A DNA stretch of 64,000 nt. Source: Candidatus Sericytochromatia bacterium S15B-MN24 CBMW_12 (GTDB taxonomy: Bacteria > Cyanobacteriota > Sericytochromatia > S15B-MN24 > UBA4093). A model generated the notes under the pieces. That model did not search any database and was not told the origin of the DNA. It saw nothing but the letters and a program-made list of their open reading frames with translations. The DNA lies in assembly GCA_002083825.1 (NCBI GenBank), contig DAZV01000037.1, forward strand, positions 1 to 64,000. The letters run 5' to 3'. Position numbers and translations under genes: made by a program. Positions 1 to 9,099 of the stretch are shown here, piece after piece (the stretch's first letter is position 1; each line of letters opens with the position of its first letter).

Positions 1-2
1 CC

Positions 3-707
3 ACCCCCATCCCCAACGGACTCGACTCCTTCGGCCTCCCGCTGGCCCCCACCACCAACCACCCCCTCGGGACCGACGACCTCGGCCGGGACGCCTTCGC
101 CCGCTGGCTCTTCGGCGCCCGCGTCTCCCTGACCGTCGGCTTCAGCGCCACCGCGCTCGCCGGAATCATCGGAGTCACCCTCGGCATCCTCGCCGGCTTC
201 CGCGGAGGCTGGGTCGACATGCTCCTCATGCGCTTCACCGAGGTCGTCATGGCCTTCCCCACCCTGCTCCTGGCCATGGGTCTCGCCGCCGTACTCCCCA
301 CCCACCCCGCCATGGTCGTCCTCACCCTGGGCATCGTCGGCTGGACCGCCATCGCCCGCCTCGTCCGCACCATGACCCTCTCCCTGCGCGAAAACGAGTT
401 CATCGACGCCGCCCGCGCCATGGGAGGATCCCCCCTCTGGATCCTCCGAAAACACCTCCTTCCCAACCTCTCCGGAGCCATCGGCTCCCTACTGGCTCTC
501 AAACTGGCCGACATGTTCCTCCTCGAAGCCGCACTCAGCTTCCTGGGACTCGGCATCCGTCCCCCCACCCCCTCCTGGGGCAACATGATCCACGACGGTC
601 AACTCTACTTCCGCGACGCCCCCTGGCTCTTCATGGCCCCCGGCCTCGCCATCTTCACCGTCGTCCTCGCCTTCAACCTCCTTGGCGACCGCTGGGGACG
701 CCGCTAA
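3..707 (+). CDS. Peptide ABC transporter permease, DppC/OppC type (5' end outside window)
   Basis: Inner-membrane permease subunit of a dipeptide/oligopeptide ABC importer. The ORF track begins at an internal Met (219), but the frame is open back to base 3, and the added residues contain the family signature HPLGTDDLGRD followed by a membrane helix, so the gene enters from the left edge. About 234 residues are visible. The EAA loop that contacts the ATPase is clear (ENEFIDAARAMG), and the C-terminal segment SFLGLGIRPPTPSWGNM is typical of DppC/OppC. The partner permease and binding protein lie at 1.4-3.9 kb, separated by a DUF1997-like gene. The ATPase genes are not in the window and may lie further left. 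Substrate specificity cannot be read. Confidence 0.93.
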   Translation, partial: TPIPNGLDSFGLPLAPTTNHPLGTDDLGRDAFARWLFGARVSLTVGFSATALAGIIGVTLGILAGFRGGWVDMLLMRFTEVVMAFPTLLLAMGLAAVLPTHPAMVVLTLGIVGWTAIARLVRTMTLSLRENEFIDAARAMGGSPLWILRKHLLPNLSGAIGSLLALKLADMFLLEAALSFLGLGIRPPTPSWGNMIHDGQLYFRDAPWLFMAPGLAIFTVVLAFNLLGDRWGRR

Positions 708-799
708 CCCCCTAAACACACCACTTGTAGCCAATCCTCGCCCTCCCCGACACTTGCTCGATCGGTTTGACCCTCGCCCTCGCCGGGAATGAGGGGGGC

Positions 800-1336
800 A
801 TGCTCGAACTCGAGGGCTTCACCCAACGATCCACCGTCCTGCCGGCCTCCCCCGAGGAGGTCTCCCGCTATTTCTCCGGCAACGATCTGCTCCTCAAGCA
901 ACTCGTCGGAGCCGAGCGCGTCTCCCGCATCGCCCCCCAGCGCTTCCTCGTCTCGGTCGGTCGCTTCGAGGCCCTCGGCATCGTCATCGATCCCCACTTC
1001 GAGGTCGTCTTCGAGGATCTTCCCGGCCTCACTCGCATGGACTCCGCCTCTTGCCGGGTCGTCACCTCCGAGAACCTCGAACTCGAACTCTCCGCCGGCT
1101 TCTCCGGCGAAGCCCGCTTCGAACCCCATCCCGACGGCTGCCTCCTCACCTCGTGGAGTGCCGCCCGGGTCGAAATCCTCAGCCTCCCCCCCCTGCTTCG
1201 CGGACTCCCCCGAAACATGATTCAATCGGTCGGATCGACCGTCATCAACAAGGCCCTCGAAGCCATGAGCGCCCGCTTCGTCCCCCTGATTCGCGCGGAC
1301 TTCGAACGCTGGAAAAGCCAATCCGTCCCTTGTTGA
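800..1336 (+). CDS. DUF1997-like protein (cyanobacterial/plastid family)
   Basis: Soluble protein of about 178 residues without signal peptide or membrane helix. I chose ATG 800, preceded by GAGGGGGG, over the track start at 767, which adds 11 poorly supported residues. The layout recalls the DUF1997 family of cyanobacteria and plastids: an N-terminal FSGNDLLLKQLVG segment, a phenylalanine/valine-rich strand series, then SLPPLLRGLPRNMIQSVGS and a C-terminal helix ending LIRADFERWKS. These proteins have an SRPBCC-like lipid-binding look, but no biochemical function is established to my knowledge. It sits inside a peptide-transporter cluster. The family call rests on remembered sequence pattern, not a search. 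Confidence 0.62.
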   Translation: MLELEGFTQRSTVLPASPEEVSRYFSGNDLLLKQLVGAERVSRIAPQRFLVSVGRFEALGIVIDPHFEVVFEDLPGLTRMDSASCRVVTSENLELELSAGFSGEARFEPHPDGCLLTSWSAARVEILSLPPLLRGLPRNMIQSVGSTVINKALEAMSARFVPLIRADFERWKSQSVPC

Positions 1337-1385
1337 CCCCCCCGCACTTTGGTAGGCTGAGGGCAAACCATTCGGAAGAAGGACC

Positions 1386-2954
1386 ATGCTAAAGAAATTC
1401 GCGCTCGCCACCATGATCGTTGCAGGATGCTCCGGAACCCCAGGCGCCTCCGATGCCATTCTCAACATCGGCCTCCAGGATCCTCCCAGCACCCTCGACC
1501 CCGCCATCGCTTACAACATCCCCGCCGTCGGCATCTCGCACCTCATGTTCAATGGTCTCGTCGCCTTCGATCCCCAGGCCAAGGTCGCCCCGGATCTCGC
1601 CGAAAGCTGGACCATCAGCCCCGACGGCCTCGAATACCGCTTCGCGCTGCGCGACGGCGTGACCTTCCACGACGGCCAACCCTTCACCTCGGCCGACGTC
1701 AAGTATTCGCTCGAACGCGTCCTCAAACCCGCGACCAAGTCCCCCGGTTCCGCATTCTTCCGCCAGATCGTCGGAGCCCCCGACGTCATCTCGGGCAAGT
1801 CCCCCCATGCCGCCGGCATCCGGACCCCCAGTGCCCGCGAGGTCGTCATCCGTCTCGCAGCTCCCCAGAGCTACTTCCTCCAGCTGTTGGCCATGGGTTT
1901 CGGCTCCGTCGTGCCCGAGGGCCGGGCCGACGATCCGAGCTTCGCCAAGCACCCCATCGGCACGGGGCCCTTCGCCTTCGAACGCATGATCATCGGTCAG
2001 CGCCTCACCTTGACCAAGAACCCCCGCTACTTCCGGCCCGACGCGGCGAAGCTCGACGGCATCGAGGTCCACCTCGGCCTCAACGAGCAGCTCGAAACCC
2101 TGCGCTTCGAGCGCGGCGAACTCGACGTTCTGGGTGTCTTCCGCAACATCGGAGCCGCCGACTACGTTCGCCTGAGTCGGGATCCCAAGTGGAAAGACGC
2201 CTTTCTCGACGCCGCCGACAACTCGGTCCACTACCTCGGCCTCAACACCGGGATGAAGCCCTTCGACAACCCCAAGGTTCGCGAAGCGGTGGCCCGCGCT
2301 ATCGACAAACGCAAGCTCGTGACCTTGCTGAACGGGCGCGCCGTGCCTGCCGAGGGCATGCTGCCCCCGTCCCTGCCGGGCTTCGACCCTGCCCATCGGG
2401 GCTATCCCTACAGCCCCGATCGGGCCAAGCAACTGCTGGTCGAAGCCGGCTTCCCCGAGGGCTTCAGCACGGCCTACTGGACCTCCAACTCGCAGACTTC
2501 TCTGAAGGTGGCCCAGCAGATTCAGGTGGATCTGTCTCTGGTGGGCATCCGGGCCGAACTCAAGCCGGTCGCCTTCCCGACGCTCTTGGCGGGCGTGAGC
2601 CGCCCCGGTAACGCCCCCATGTTCGGGGGCAACTGGAGCCAGGACTACCCGGATCCCTCCAACTTCCTGCCGACGCTCTTCCACTCGCGTCAGATCAAAC
2701 CTTCGAACTCGGTCAACACCACCTTCTTCCAGGACGCGGCGACGGATCGCGCGCTGGACGAGGCCGAACGTCCCGGCATCGAATCCGCCCGCTTCGACAC
2801 GTACCGCCTGGCTCAGACGCGCATCATCGCCCAGGCTCCGGTGGTGCCGCTCTACCATCCCAAGAACGTGGACCTCGTTCAGCCCTGGGTGAAGGGTTAC
2901 CGGATCCATCCGGTCTGGCCCCTCGATCCGACCGGGCTGTCGCTCGCGAAATGA
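1386..2954 (+). CDS. Peptide ABC transporter substrate-binding lipoprotein (SBP family 5)
   Basis: Extracytoplasmic solute-binding protein of 522 residues that delivers peptides or similar ligands to the permeases. The N terminus is a lipoprotein signal with a lipobox-like IVAGC, so the protein is probably lipid anchored. Family features follow in order: DPPSTLDPA near the mature N terminus, LAESWTISPDGLEYRFALRDGVTFHDG (the usual LAxxW...F.LR..V.FHDG block), VREAVARAIDK near residue 300, and a C-terminal PVVPLYHP. The start has an AGAAGGA ribosome site. The stop overlaps the next permease start (ATGA), so the two are translationally coupled. The ligand is unknown. Confidence 0.93.
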   Translation: MLKKFALATMIVAGCSGTPGASDAILNIGLQDPPSTLDPAIAYNIPAVGISHLMFNGLVAFDPQAKVAPDLAESWTISPDGLEYRFALRDGVTFHDGQPFTSADVKYSLERVLKPATKSPGSAFFRQIVGAPDVISGKSPHAAGIRTPSAREVVIRLAAPQSYFLQLLAMGFGSVVPEGRADDPSFAKHPIGTGPFAFERMIIGQRLTLTKNPRYFRPDAAKLDGIEVHLGLNEQLETLRFERGELDVLGVFRNIGAADYVRLSRDPKWKDAFLDAADNSVHYLGLNTGMKPFDNPKVREAVARAIDKRKLVTLLNGRAVPAEGMLPPSLPGFDPAHRGYPYSPDRAKQLLVEAGFPEGFSTAYWTSNSQTSLKVAQQIQVDLSLVGIRAELKPVAFPTLLAGVSRPGNAPMFGGNWSQDYPDPSNFLPTLFHSRQIKPSNSVNTTFFQDAATDRALDEAERPGIESARFDTYRLAQTRIIAQAPVVPLYHPKNVDLVQPWVKGYRIHPVWPLDPTGLSLAK

Positions 2955-3868
2955 ACGGCATCCTCAAGCGACTCCTGGGTGCGTTCGCCGTCTGGCTCGG
3001 AGTCGCCACCCTCGCCTTCGCCCTGACCTACGTCATTCCCGCCGATCCGGCCAAGACCCTGGCCGGAGCCCAGGCGGATGCGGAAACCGTGGAGAGCATC
3101 CGGCGGGAACTGGGGCTCGATGCGCCTTCGCCCGTCCAGTACGTTCGCTACATGGGTGGAGCCCTGCGAGGGGACTTCGGGACTTCCTACGTGACGGCTC
3201 GGCCGGTCATGCCGATGATCCTGGAGCGCCTGCCGGCGACCGTCGCGCTCGCCCTGGGCGCGGTCGGGGTCTACATCGTGCTCGGGATGGGATTGGGACT
3301 CTGGGGCGGATTGAAGCCGAGGGGAATGGCCGACAGGTTCGGCGTCGTCATGGCTGCCGGCGGGGTCTCGGTACCGTCCTTCTGGTTCGGGCTCGCCTTG
3401 CTTTACGTCTTTGCCTATCGCTTCCCGATCTTGCCGCTCGGCGGGTACGGAACGCCCCTGCACGTGATCCTGCCGGCGATCACCCTGGGGCTCGGGGGGG
3501 CTGCCTACTACATCCGGCTCCTGCGTCAGAGCCTGCAGGAGGTCATGCGGCAGGATTACATCCGAACGGCCAGGGCCAAGGGGCTTCCGGAGTCCCGGGT
3601 GATCGCCAGGCATGCGTTGCGCAACGCGAGCCTTCCCATCGTGACCCTGCTGGGAATCGACGTCTCGCATCTTCTCGGCGGCGCGGTGCTCACGGAAAGC
3701 GTCTTTGGGTGGCCGGGGATCGGCAGCCAGGCGATGCAGGCGATCGCCACCATGGACGTCCCCGTGATCATGGGGACGGTGCTGTTCGCCGCGACGGCGA
3801 TCGTGATGGTCAACCTGATCGTGGACGTGATCACCCTCTGGATCGACCCCCGCGTCGCCAGCCTCTGA
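2951..3868 (+). CDS. Peptide ABC transporter permease, DppB/OppB type
   Basis: Inner-membrane permease of 305 residues, partner of the DppC/OppC-type subunit at the left edge. It has the N-terminal helix, the conserved LGLDAPSPVQYVRYMGGALRGDFGTS region, five further membrane helices and the EAA loop RQDYIRTARAKGLPESRVI. It ends with the family motif LIVDVITLWIDPRV. Its ATG overlaps the stop of the binding-protein gene by four bases, a tight operon arrangement. The order permease C, unrelated gene, binding protein, permease B differs from the usual contiguous B-C order and from the second opp operon in this window. Confidence 0.93.
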   Translation: MNGILKRLLGAFAVWLGVATLAFALTYVIPADPAKTLAGAQADAETVESIRRELGLDAPSPVQYVRYMGGALRGDFGTSYVTARPVMPMILERLPATVALALGAVGVYIVLGMGLGLWGGLKPRGMADRFGVVMAAGGVSVPSFWFGLALLYVFAYRFPILPLGGYGTPLHVILPAITLGLGGAAYYIRLLRQSLQEVMRQDYIRTARAKGLPESRVIARHALRNASLPIVTLLGIDVSHLLGGAVLTESVFGWPGIGSQAMQAIATMDVPVIMGTVLFAATAIVMVNLIVDVITLWIDPRVASL

Positions 3869-3990
3869 CCCTCCGTCGGCATCGACCCGGGCAGCGCCCG
3901 TAAAGGCCCACGATCCGGGGGGCTAGGCGGTTGCCTGCTTCCTGTGCTAGACTGCTTTCGAGGGTTTCCCTTGTCAAGCGGAGGTGCGCG

Positions 3991-4836
3991 ATGACGGATG
4001 TGGGACTGCAAGGCGATCAATCCCCAGCACCGGAGAAATCGATGGATAACGCGATGGATCGAAAGAACGCAAAAATGGCGTCCGACAAGACCCCGGAGCG
4101 GACCAAGGCCTTTGCCGGCATCTCTCCCCAGCAAAAAGAGAAGCTGGTCGCTGATCATCTGCCGCTCGTCAAGAAGATCGCGCGGGGTTTGGCCCGCCGT
4201 AGCACCGATCCGGTCGAAGACCTGATCCAGGTGGGATCGATAGGCCTTCTCGAGGCCATCGAGCGCTACGAGACCGGCCACAACACCGAGTTCAAGACCT
4301 ACGCAGTTCACTTCGTCACCGGTCACATCCGGCACTACCTGCGCGATCGCCAGAACCTGCTTCGCGGCCCGCGCGTGCTCCAGGAGCTCTCCTACCGCCT
4401 GAGCCAGGTCACGGCCCGGCTCACCCAGGAGTTCGGCCGCGAGCCCAACAACCAGGAGCTGGCAGACATCCTTCAGGTCAGCAAGGAGCAGGTCGACGAG
4501 GTCAAGGTCTACGACCGCCGCGTTACGGTCCTCTGGCTCGACCAGGAGGGCAACGACTCGGATGACGACGAGCAGCGCTCGTTGCTCGAAAGCCTCTCGG
4601 ACCCCCGATTTTCCGCGGATTCCCGCGAGGAGACCGACGAGAAGCTGGTCCTGGCCGAAGCGATGTCCCGCCTTCCCGAAGGCCAGCGTCAGCTGCTCGA
4701 GATGCGCTACTTCCACGACCTCACCCAAGCCGAACTTTCGCGCCGGCTGGGAATTTCGCAGATGGAAGTCTGCCGACGCCTCAAGAAGGCCGAGAAGCAG
4801 CTCAAGTCGGTCCTGCTCCCCAACCAGAAGCACTAG
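3991..4836 (+). CDS. Group 3 sigma-70 family factor, SigF/SigB-like
   Basis: RNA polymerase sigma factor of about 281 residues. I chose ATG 3991, which follows GCGGAGGTG, over the track start at 3931. Region 2 is complete (LIQVGSIGLLEAIERYETG, then TYAVHFVTGHIRHYLRDR for promoter melting and -10 recognition). Region 3 follows (ELSYRLSQVTARLTQEFGREP). Region 4 ends the protein with an HTH (LTQAELSRRLGISQMEVCRRLKKAE). Region 1.1 is absent, as in alternative sigmas. The closest family pattern I recognise is cyanobacterial SigF and Bacillus SigB/SigF. In cyanobacteria SigF controls type IV pili and motility, so a role in the envelope/motility genes downstream is possible but only inferred. An extended -10-like TGCTAGACT lies about 38 bases upstream without a clear -35. 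Confidence 0.9.
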   Translation: MTDVGLQGDQSPAPEKSMDNAMDRKNAKMASDKTPERTKAFAGISPQQKEKLVADHLPLVKKIARGLARRSTDPVEDLIQVGSIGLLEAIERYETGHNTEFKTYAVHFVTGHIRHYLRDRQNLLRGPRVLQELSYRLSQVTARLTQEFGREPNNQELADILQVSKEQVDEVKVYDRRVTVLWLDQEGNDSDDDEQRSLLESLSDPRFSADSREETDEKLVLAEAMSRLPEGQRQLLEMRYFHDLTQAELSRRLGISQMEVCRRLKKAEKQLKSVLLPNQKH

Positions 4837-4841
4837 ATCGG

Positions 4842-4863
4842 TCGGCGGGGTTTTCCCCGCCGA
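4842..4863 (+). terminator. Hairpin between the sigma factor gene and trpD
   Basis: Perfect 9-bp stem TCGGCGGGG / CCCCGCCGA with a TTTT loop, starting five bases after the sigma-factor stop. No T-run follows, so it may be a weak terminator, an attenuator or an RNA processing/stability element. It also buries the alternative trpD ATG at 4863 in the stem, which supports the later start at 4881. Confidence 0.5.
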
Positions 4864-4880
4864 TGTCCTCCGGAGGCGAG

Positions 4881-5894
4881 ATGATCTCCCAAAGCTATCG
4901 GCAGCTCCTGGAAGGTCGGTCCCTGGCGCGTCCGCAGGCCACGGCCCTCATGGATAGCATCTTCGGGGGCGAGGCGACTCATGTGCAGGTGGCGGCCCTG
5001 CTCACCGCGCTCAAGATGAAGGGCGAGACCTCCGACGAGGTCGCGGGCTTCGCCGACTCGATGCGCGCGCATGCCCTGGCCTTTCCGGCCGAGGGCGAGG
5101 GAATCGACACGTGCGGGACGGGAGGCGATCGCGCCGGAACCTTCAACCTCTCGACCACCGTGGCCTTCATCGCGGCGGGAGCCGGCCTGAAGGTCGCCAA
5201 GCATGGCGGGCGCTCGGCCAGCAGCCGAACGGGTGGGGCCGACGTGCTCGAAGCCCTGGGAGTGGACATCGAGATGTCGCCCGAAACCGCCGCGCGTTGC
5301 CTGGAAACGATCGGAGTGACCTTCCTCTTCGCCCCGCGCTACCATCCGGCCATGCGGCATGTCGCTCCGGTGCGACGCGAACTTGGCATTCCCACGGTCT
5401 TCAACGTCCTGGGCCCCCTCTGCAATCCCGCCAGGCCCCGCCGACAGGTGCTGGGAGTGTACCGGGCCGAACTGGTGGAGCTGGTCAGCCAGGCACTGCT
5501 CGAGCTCGGATCGACCCATGCCATGGTCGTCCACGGCCGCTCGGGGCTCGACGAGATGGCCCTGGACGGCCCGACCCTGGTAGCCGAGCTCCAGGACGGC
5601 ATCATCCGGCGCTACGAGGTTCACCCCCGTGACCTCGGCCTCGCCCAGGCCCCCGTCTCGGCGCTGGCGGGCGGAGACGTCTGGGAGAACGCGCACATTC
5701 TACGCGCCCTACTCGAAGGCGCCGACCGCGGTCCGCGGCGGGATGCCGCGCTCCTCAACGCCGCAGCCGCCATGCGGGTGGGGGGAATCGCCGCCACCCT
5801 GCAAGAAGGAGTCGAGCTCGCGCGCGAAGCCTTGGACTCCGGCGAGGCGCTCAGAAAGCTTGGCGATCTGGTCAAGCTGTCCCGACAGAATTAA
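4881..5894 (+). CDS. trpD: Anthranilate phosphoribosyltransferase
   Basis: Second committed step of tryptophan synthesis: transfers phosphoribose from PRPP to anthranilate in the cytosol. About 337 residues, the usual length. The PRPP-binding glycine motif is GIDTCGTGGDRAGTFN. The next block is KHGGRSASSRTGGADVLEALG, where the second position usually reads KHGNRSVSS. The FAPRYHPAMRHVAPVRRELGIPTVFNVLGPLCNPA block is canonical. ATG 4881 is chosen because CGGAGG precedes it at normal spacing; the track start (4863) lies inside a hairpin. No other trp gene is nearby, so it is an isolated trpD rather than part of a trp operon. Confidence 0.96.
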   Translation: MISQSYRQLLEGRSLARPQATALMDSIFGGEATHVQVAALLTALKMKGETSDEVAGFADSMRAHALAFPAEGEGIDTCGTGGDRAGTFNLSTTVAFIAAGAGLKVAKHGGRSASSRTGGADVLEALGVDIEMSPETAARCLETIGVTFLFAPRYHPAMRHVAPVRRELGIPTVFNVLGPLCNPARPRRQVLGVYRAELVELVSQALLELGSTHAMVVHGRSGLDEMALDGPTLVAELQDGIIRRYEVHPRDLGLAQAPVSALAGGDVWENAHILRALLEGADRGPRRDAALLNAAAAMRVGGIAATLQEGVELAREALDSGEALRKLGDLVKLSRQN

Positions 5895-5991
5895 CTCCCA
5901 GGGGATCCCAAACGATACGGGTCAAGCTGCTGAGCTCGCGGCAAGATGCCGTAGGCGCTGGCTAATCCGCCCCCGATACGACATAGATCCC

Positions 5992-6022
5992 CGAAAAAAC
6001 TCCCGAACCTCGCGTTTTTTCG
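5992..6022 (+). terminator. Possible trpD terminator
   Basis: Inverted repeat CGAAAAAAC / GTTTTTTCG with a 13-base loop about 100 bases after the trpD stop. The T-run is part of the stem, giving an A/T-rich stem with a uridine-rich 3' arm. Plausible but weak terminator lying just upstream of the hup promoter. Confidence 0.4.
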
Positions 6023-6032
6023 AAGCAAGCCC

Positions 6033-6061
6033 TTGCAATTGCAAGCGCTTCTGCCTATAAT
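6033..6061 (+). promoter_or_regulatory. Sigma-70 type promoter of the HU gene with overlapping palindrome
   Basis: TTGCAA (6033-6038), 17-base spacer, perfect TATAAT (6056-6061), about 105 bases before the HU start. The -35 hexamer lies in a perfect 14-bp palindrome CTTGCAATTGCAAG (6032-6045), a possible operator. This is the clearest promoter in the window. Confidence 0.82.
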
Positions 6062-6165
6062 CTCGCTAGATAGCCAGGCAAGCTGGCTTGTCATGCGGGT
6101 TTTCCCGGTATTACCAGCATGTGATCCGTCCATTGAGCCAGTTATGACAGAAGGGAAGACGTGGG

Positions 6166-6474
6166 ATGAACAAAGAGGAACTGATCAAGCAGATTAGCAC
6201 CAAGGCGAAGGTTTCCCAGAAGGAAGCCGGCGAGTGCCTGAACGCGACCATCGAGGCCATCTCGGTGGCCCTCTCCAAGGGTGACAAGATCACCTTGGTG
6301 GGCTTCGGCACCTTCCAGGTTCGCCAGCGGGCTGCTCGCGAGGGCCGCAATCCGCGCACCGGCGCCGTCCTGAAGATCCCCGCCAAGAAGTCTCCCGTCT
6401 GGACCGCGGGCAAGACGCTCAAGGAGCGGGTCGAGGGCGGCAGCAAGAAGAAGGTCGCCGCCAAGAAGAAGTAG
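6166..6474 (+). CDS. hup: HU-family nucleoid DNA-binding protein with lysine-rich tail
   Basis: Histone-like DNA-bending protein of 102 residues. The HU core is complete: N-terminal helices (MNKEELIKQISTKAKVSQKEA), the conserved GFGTFQVRQRAAREGRNPRTG leading into the DNA-binding arm, and IPAKKSPVWTAGKTLKERV. The last 12 or so residues (SKKKVAAKKK) form a basic extension not found in the minimal 90-residue HU, recalling tailed HU variants. It is monocistronic: strong promoter upstream, strong hairpin downstream, convergent with leuS. Confidence 0.95.
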   Translation: MNKEELIKQISTKAKVSQKEAGECLNATIEAISVALSKGDKITLVGFGTFQVRQRAAREGRNPRTGAVLKIPAKKSPVWTAGKTLKERVEGGSKKKVAAKKK

Positions 6475-6495
6475 CTTTCTTTCGAGACCAAGCTT

Positions 6496-6532
6496 GCGCG
6501 AAGGCCCCGGGCAGTGCCCGGGGCCTTCGCGC
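6496..6532. terminator. Bidirectional hairpin between hup and leuS
   Basis: Long perfect inverted repeat GCGCGAAGGCCCCGGG / CCCGGGGCCTTCGCGC around a CAGTG loop, placed between the convergent hup and leuS genes. It lacks a T-run, so termination strength is uncertain. A second small inverted repeat, CCCCGGGA/TCCCGGGG (6553-6570), sits just after the leuS stop. Confidence 0.7.
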
Positions 6533-6580
6533 TTGCGTACCTCCCAAGTGCGCCCCGGGAGTTCCCGGGGCTCGCGGGGG

Positions 6581-9010
6581 CTACTTGACGACCAGGTTGA
6601 GGAGACGGCCGGGAACCAGGATCTTCTTGACGATCTCCTTGCCGGCGAGCGCCGCCTGGGTTTCAGGCAACGCGAAGGCCAGCGCTTCCACCTCGCTCTG
6701 CGAGGCGTCGGCGCCGACCAGGACCCGCGCGCGAATCTTGCCGTTGATCTGAACGGCGATTTCGAGCTCGTTCTCCTTGGTGAGCGCTTCGTCCCAGGTC
6801 GGCCACTCGGCGTAGGTGATGGTCTGCCTGTTCCCCAACCCCTCCCAGAGTTCCTCGGCGAGGTGGGGAGCGTAGGGGGAGAGAAGCTTCACGAAGGCCG
6901 TCATGGCCGCCAGCGGGAGCTGGTCCTGTTTGTAGGCCTCGTTGATGAAGATCATCAGCTGCGAGATGGCGGTGTTGAAGCGCAGCGTCTCGGTGTCCTG
7001 GGTGACCTTGGCGATGGTCTTGTGAAGCGTGCGGGTGAAGGTCTCGCTAGCCTGGGCATCCTCGCGGATGGCGGGATTCAGGCTGCCTTCCTCGGTGACG
7101 AAGAGGCGGTAGACGCGGTTGAGGAAGCGGAAAACGCCGTCGATCCCGCTGGAATTCCAGGGCTTGGTCGCTTCGAGCGGTCCCATGAACATCTCGTAGA
7201 GTCTCAGGGTGTCGGCGCCGGAATGCGCGACGATGTCGTCGGGGTTGACGACGTTGCCGCGGGACTTCGACATCTTCTCGCCGTTCTCGCCCAGGATCAT
7301 GCCCTGGTTGACCAGCTTGTGGAACGGCTCCTTGGTGGAGACGACACCGAGGTCGTAGAGCACCTTGTGCCAGAAGCGCGCGTAAAGCAGGTGAAGGACG
7401 GCGTGCTCGGCTCCCCCGACGTAGAGGTCCGCCGGCATCCAGTACTGCTCCTTCTCCTTGGAGACGAGCGCCTGATCGTTTTTCGGGTCGAGGTAGCGCA
7501 GGTAGTACCAGCAGCTACCGGCCCACTGGGGCATGGTGTTGGTTTCCCGGCGGGCGGGCCTGCCGGTCTCGGGGTCGACCGTGTTGACCCAGTGCGAGAC
7601 GTTGGCGAGCGGGGATTCCCCGGTTCCGGAAGGCTTGATCTCGTCGATCTCGGGCAGCAAGAGCGGCAGCTCCGACTCGGGGAGCGCCTTCATGGTGCCG
7701 TCTTCGAGGTAAATGATGGGAATGGGTTCGCCCCAGTAGCGCTGACGGCTGAAGAGCCAGTCACGCAGGCGATAGGAGACCTTCTTGTGGCCGGCCCCCT
7801 GCGCTTCGAGCCAGGCGATCATCTTGGCCTTGGCCTCCGGGACGTTCATGCCCTCGAGGAAGCCGGCGTTGACGAGTATGCCCTCGCCGGTGTAGGCGGC
7901 TTGCGAGACGTCGCCGCCGGCGACCACCTCGACGATGGGAAGTTCGAACTTCTTGGCGAACTCCCAGTCGCGTTCGTCGTGCCCGGGCACCGCCATGATG
8001 GCACCGGTACCGTAGGTGGCGAGCACGTAGTCGGCAATCCAGACCGGGACGGGCTGGCCGTTCGCGGGGTTGGTGGCGAAGGCCCCGGTGAAGACCCCCG
8101 TCTTCTCCTTGGCGAGTTCGGTGCGTTCCAGGTCGCTCTTGTAGGAAGCGGCTTCCTGGTAGGCCTTGACGGCCGCGCGTTGCTCCGGCGTGGTGAGGAG
8201 GTCCACCAGCTCGTGCTCCGGGGCGAGGACGGCGTAGGTGGCGCCGAAGAGGGTGTCCGGGCGGGTGGTGAAGACCGTCAGGACGCGCGCGCCCAGGCTG
8301 GGAAGCGCGAAGTCGACCTCGGCGCCCTCTGAGCGACCGATCCAGTTCCGCTGCATCTCCTTGAGGCTATCGGGCCAGTCCAGTTCGTCGAGGTCGGCGA
8401 GCAGGCGGTCGGCATAGGCCGTGATCTTGAGGATCCACTGGCGCATGGGCTTGCGGACGACCGGGTGTCCTCCGCGTTCGGACTTGCCGTCGATGACCTC
8501 CTCGTTGGCGAGGACCGTTCCGAGAGCGGGACACCAGTTGACGGGGACCTCCGCGACGTAGGCGAGGCCCATTTTGTAGAGCTGGAGGAAGATCCACTGG
8601 GTCCACTTGAAGTAGTCGGGGTCGGTGGTGCTGAGTTCGCGGTCCCAGTCGTAGGAGAAGCCGAGCATCTTGATCTGGCGGCGGAAGGTATCGATGTTCT
8701 GCTTGGTGATGACGGCGGGCTGCTGACCGGTCGAAATGGCGAACTGCTCGGCGGGCAGGCCGAAGGCGTCCCAGCCCATGGGGTGAAGCACGTTGTAGCC
8801 GCGGAGGCGCTTGTAGCGACTCACGATGTCGGTGGCCGTGTAGCCTTCGGGATGCCCGACGTGAAGGCCCGCTCCGGAGGGGTAGGGGAACATGTCGAGG
8901 GCGTAGAACTTGGGCTTGTCGGAGACGTCGGAAGCCTTGAAGGTCTTGTTTGAATCCCAGTACTGCTGCCACTTTGGCTCGATCGTTTGGAAATTGTACT
9001 TGCCGTGCAT
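6581..9010 (-). CDS. leuS: Leucyl-tRNA synthetase
   Basis: Class I aminoacyl-tRNA synthetase that charges tRNA-Leu, 809 residues, normal bacterial length. The HIGH motif is HVGH at residues 50-53 ([14 protein letters not shown]) and the KMSKS loop is intact (EKMSKSRGN) near residue 578. The CP1 editing domain between them carries [15 protein letters not shown], the T-rich editing pocket. The C terminus has the anticodon-binding helices and the terminal [16 protein letters not shown]. The start follows GGAGCAGCAG. It is convergent with hup and is followed upstream by a PRC-barrel gene on the same strand. Confidence 0.98.
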   Translation of the reverse strand: MHGKYNFQTIEPKWQQYWDSNKTFKASDVSDKPKFYALDMFPYPSGAGLHVGHPEGYTATDIVSRYKRLRGYNVLHPMGWDAFGLPAEQFAISTGQQPAVITKQNIDTFRRQIKMLGFSYDWDRELSTTDPDYFKWTQWIFLQLYKMGLAYVAEVPVNWCPALGTVLANEEVIDGKSERGGHPVVRKPMRQWILKITAYADRLLADLDELDWPDSLKEMQRNWIGRSEGAEVDFALPSLGARVLTVFTTRPDTLFGATYAVLAPEHELVDLLTTPEQRAAVKAYQEAASYKSDLERTELAKEKTGVFTGAFATNPANGQPVPVWIADYVLATYGTGAIMAVPGHDERDWEFAKKFELPIVEVVAGGDVSQAAYTGEGILVNAGFLEGMNVPEAKAKMIAWLEAQGAGHKKVSYRLRDWLFSRQRYWGEPIPIIYLEDGTMKALPESELPLLLPEIDEIKPSGTGESPLANVSHWVNTVDPETGRPARRETNTMPQWAGSCWYYLRYLDPKNDQALVSKEKEQYWMPADLYVGGAEHAVLHLLYARFWHKVLYDLGVVSTKEPFHKLVNQGMILGENGEKMSKSRGNVVNPDDIVAHSGADTLRLYEMFMGPLEATKPWNSSGIDGVFRFLNRVYRLFVTEEGSLNPAIREDAQASETFTRTLHKTIAKVTQDTETLRFNTAISQLMIFINEAYKQDQLPLAAMTAFVKLLSPYAPHLAEELWEGLGNRQTITYAEWPTWDEALTKENELEIAVQINGKIRARVLVGADASQSEVEALAFALPETQAALAGKEIVKKILVPGRLLNLVVK

Positions 9011-9042
9011 CTGCTGCTCCTAGTTGCGAGTTTGGATGGGCC

Positions 9043-9051
9043 ATTATACCA
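9043..9051 (-). promoter_or_regulatory. Extended -10 promoter for leuS
   Basis: On the minus strand the sequence TGGTATAAT gives a perfect TATAAT with the extended TGn element, about 33 bases before the leuS ATG. I see no good -35 hexamer, which is common for extended -10 promoters. Confidence 0.55.
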
Positions 9052-9099
9052 CCAAGCACGTGATGACGAGCTTAGCGCCCCGCCGCGTGGCGCGGATCG

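Noticed and set aside
1333-1358. TTGACC...TAGGCT as promoter of the first binding-protein gene
   Set aside because: Spacer is only 14 bases, too short for a sigma-70 promoter.
6494-8332. 612-residue plus-strand ORF
   Set aside because: Antisense to leuS, which has all synthetase motifs. High GC keeps the opposite frame open.
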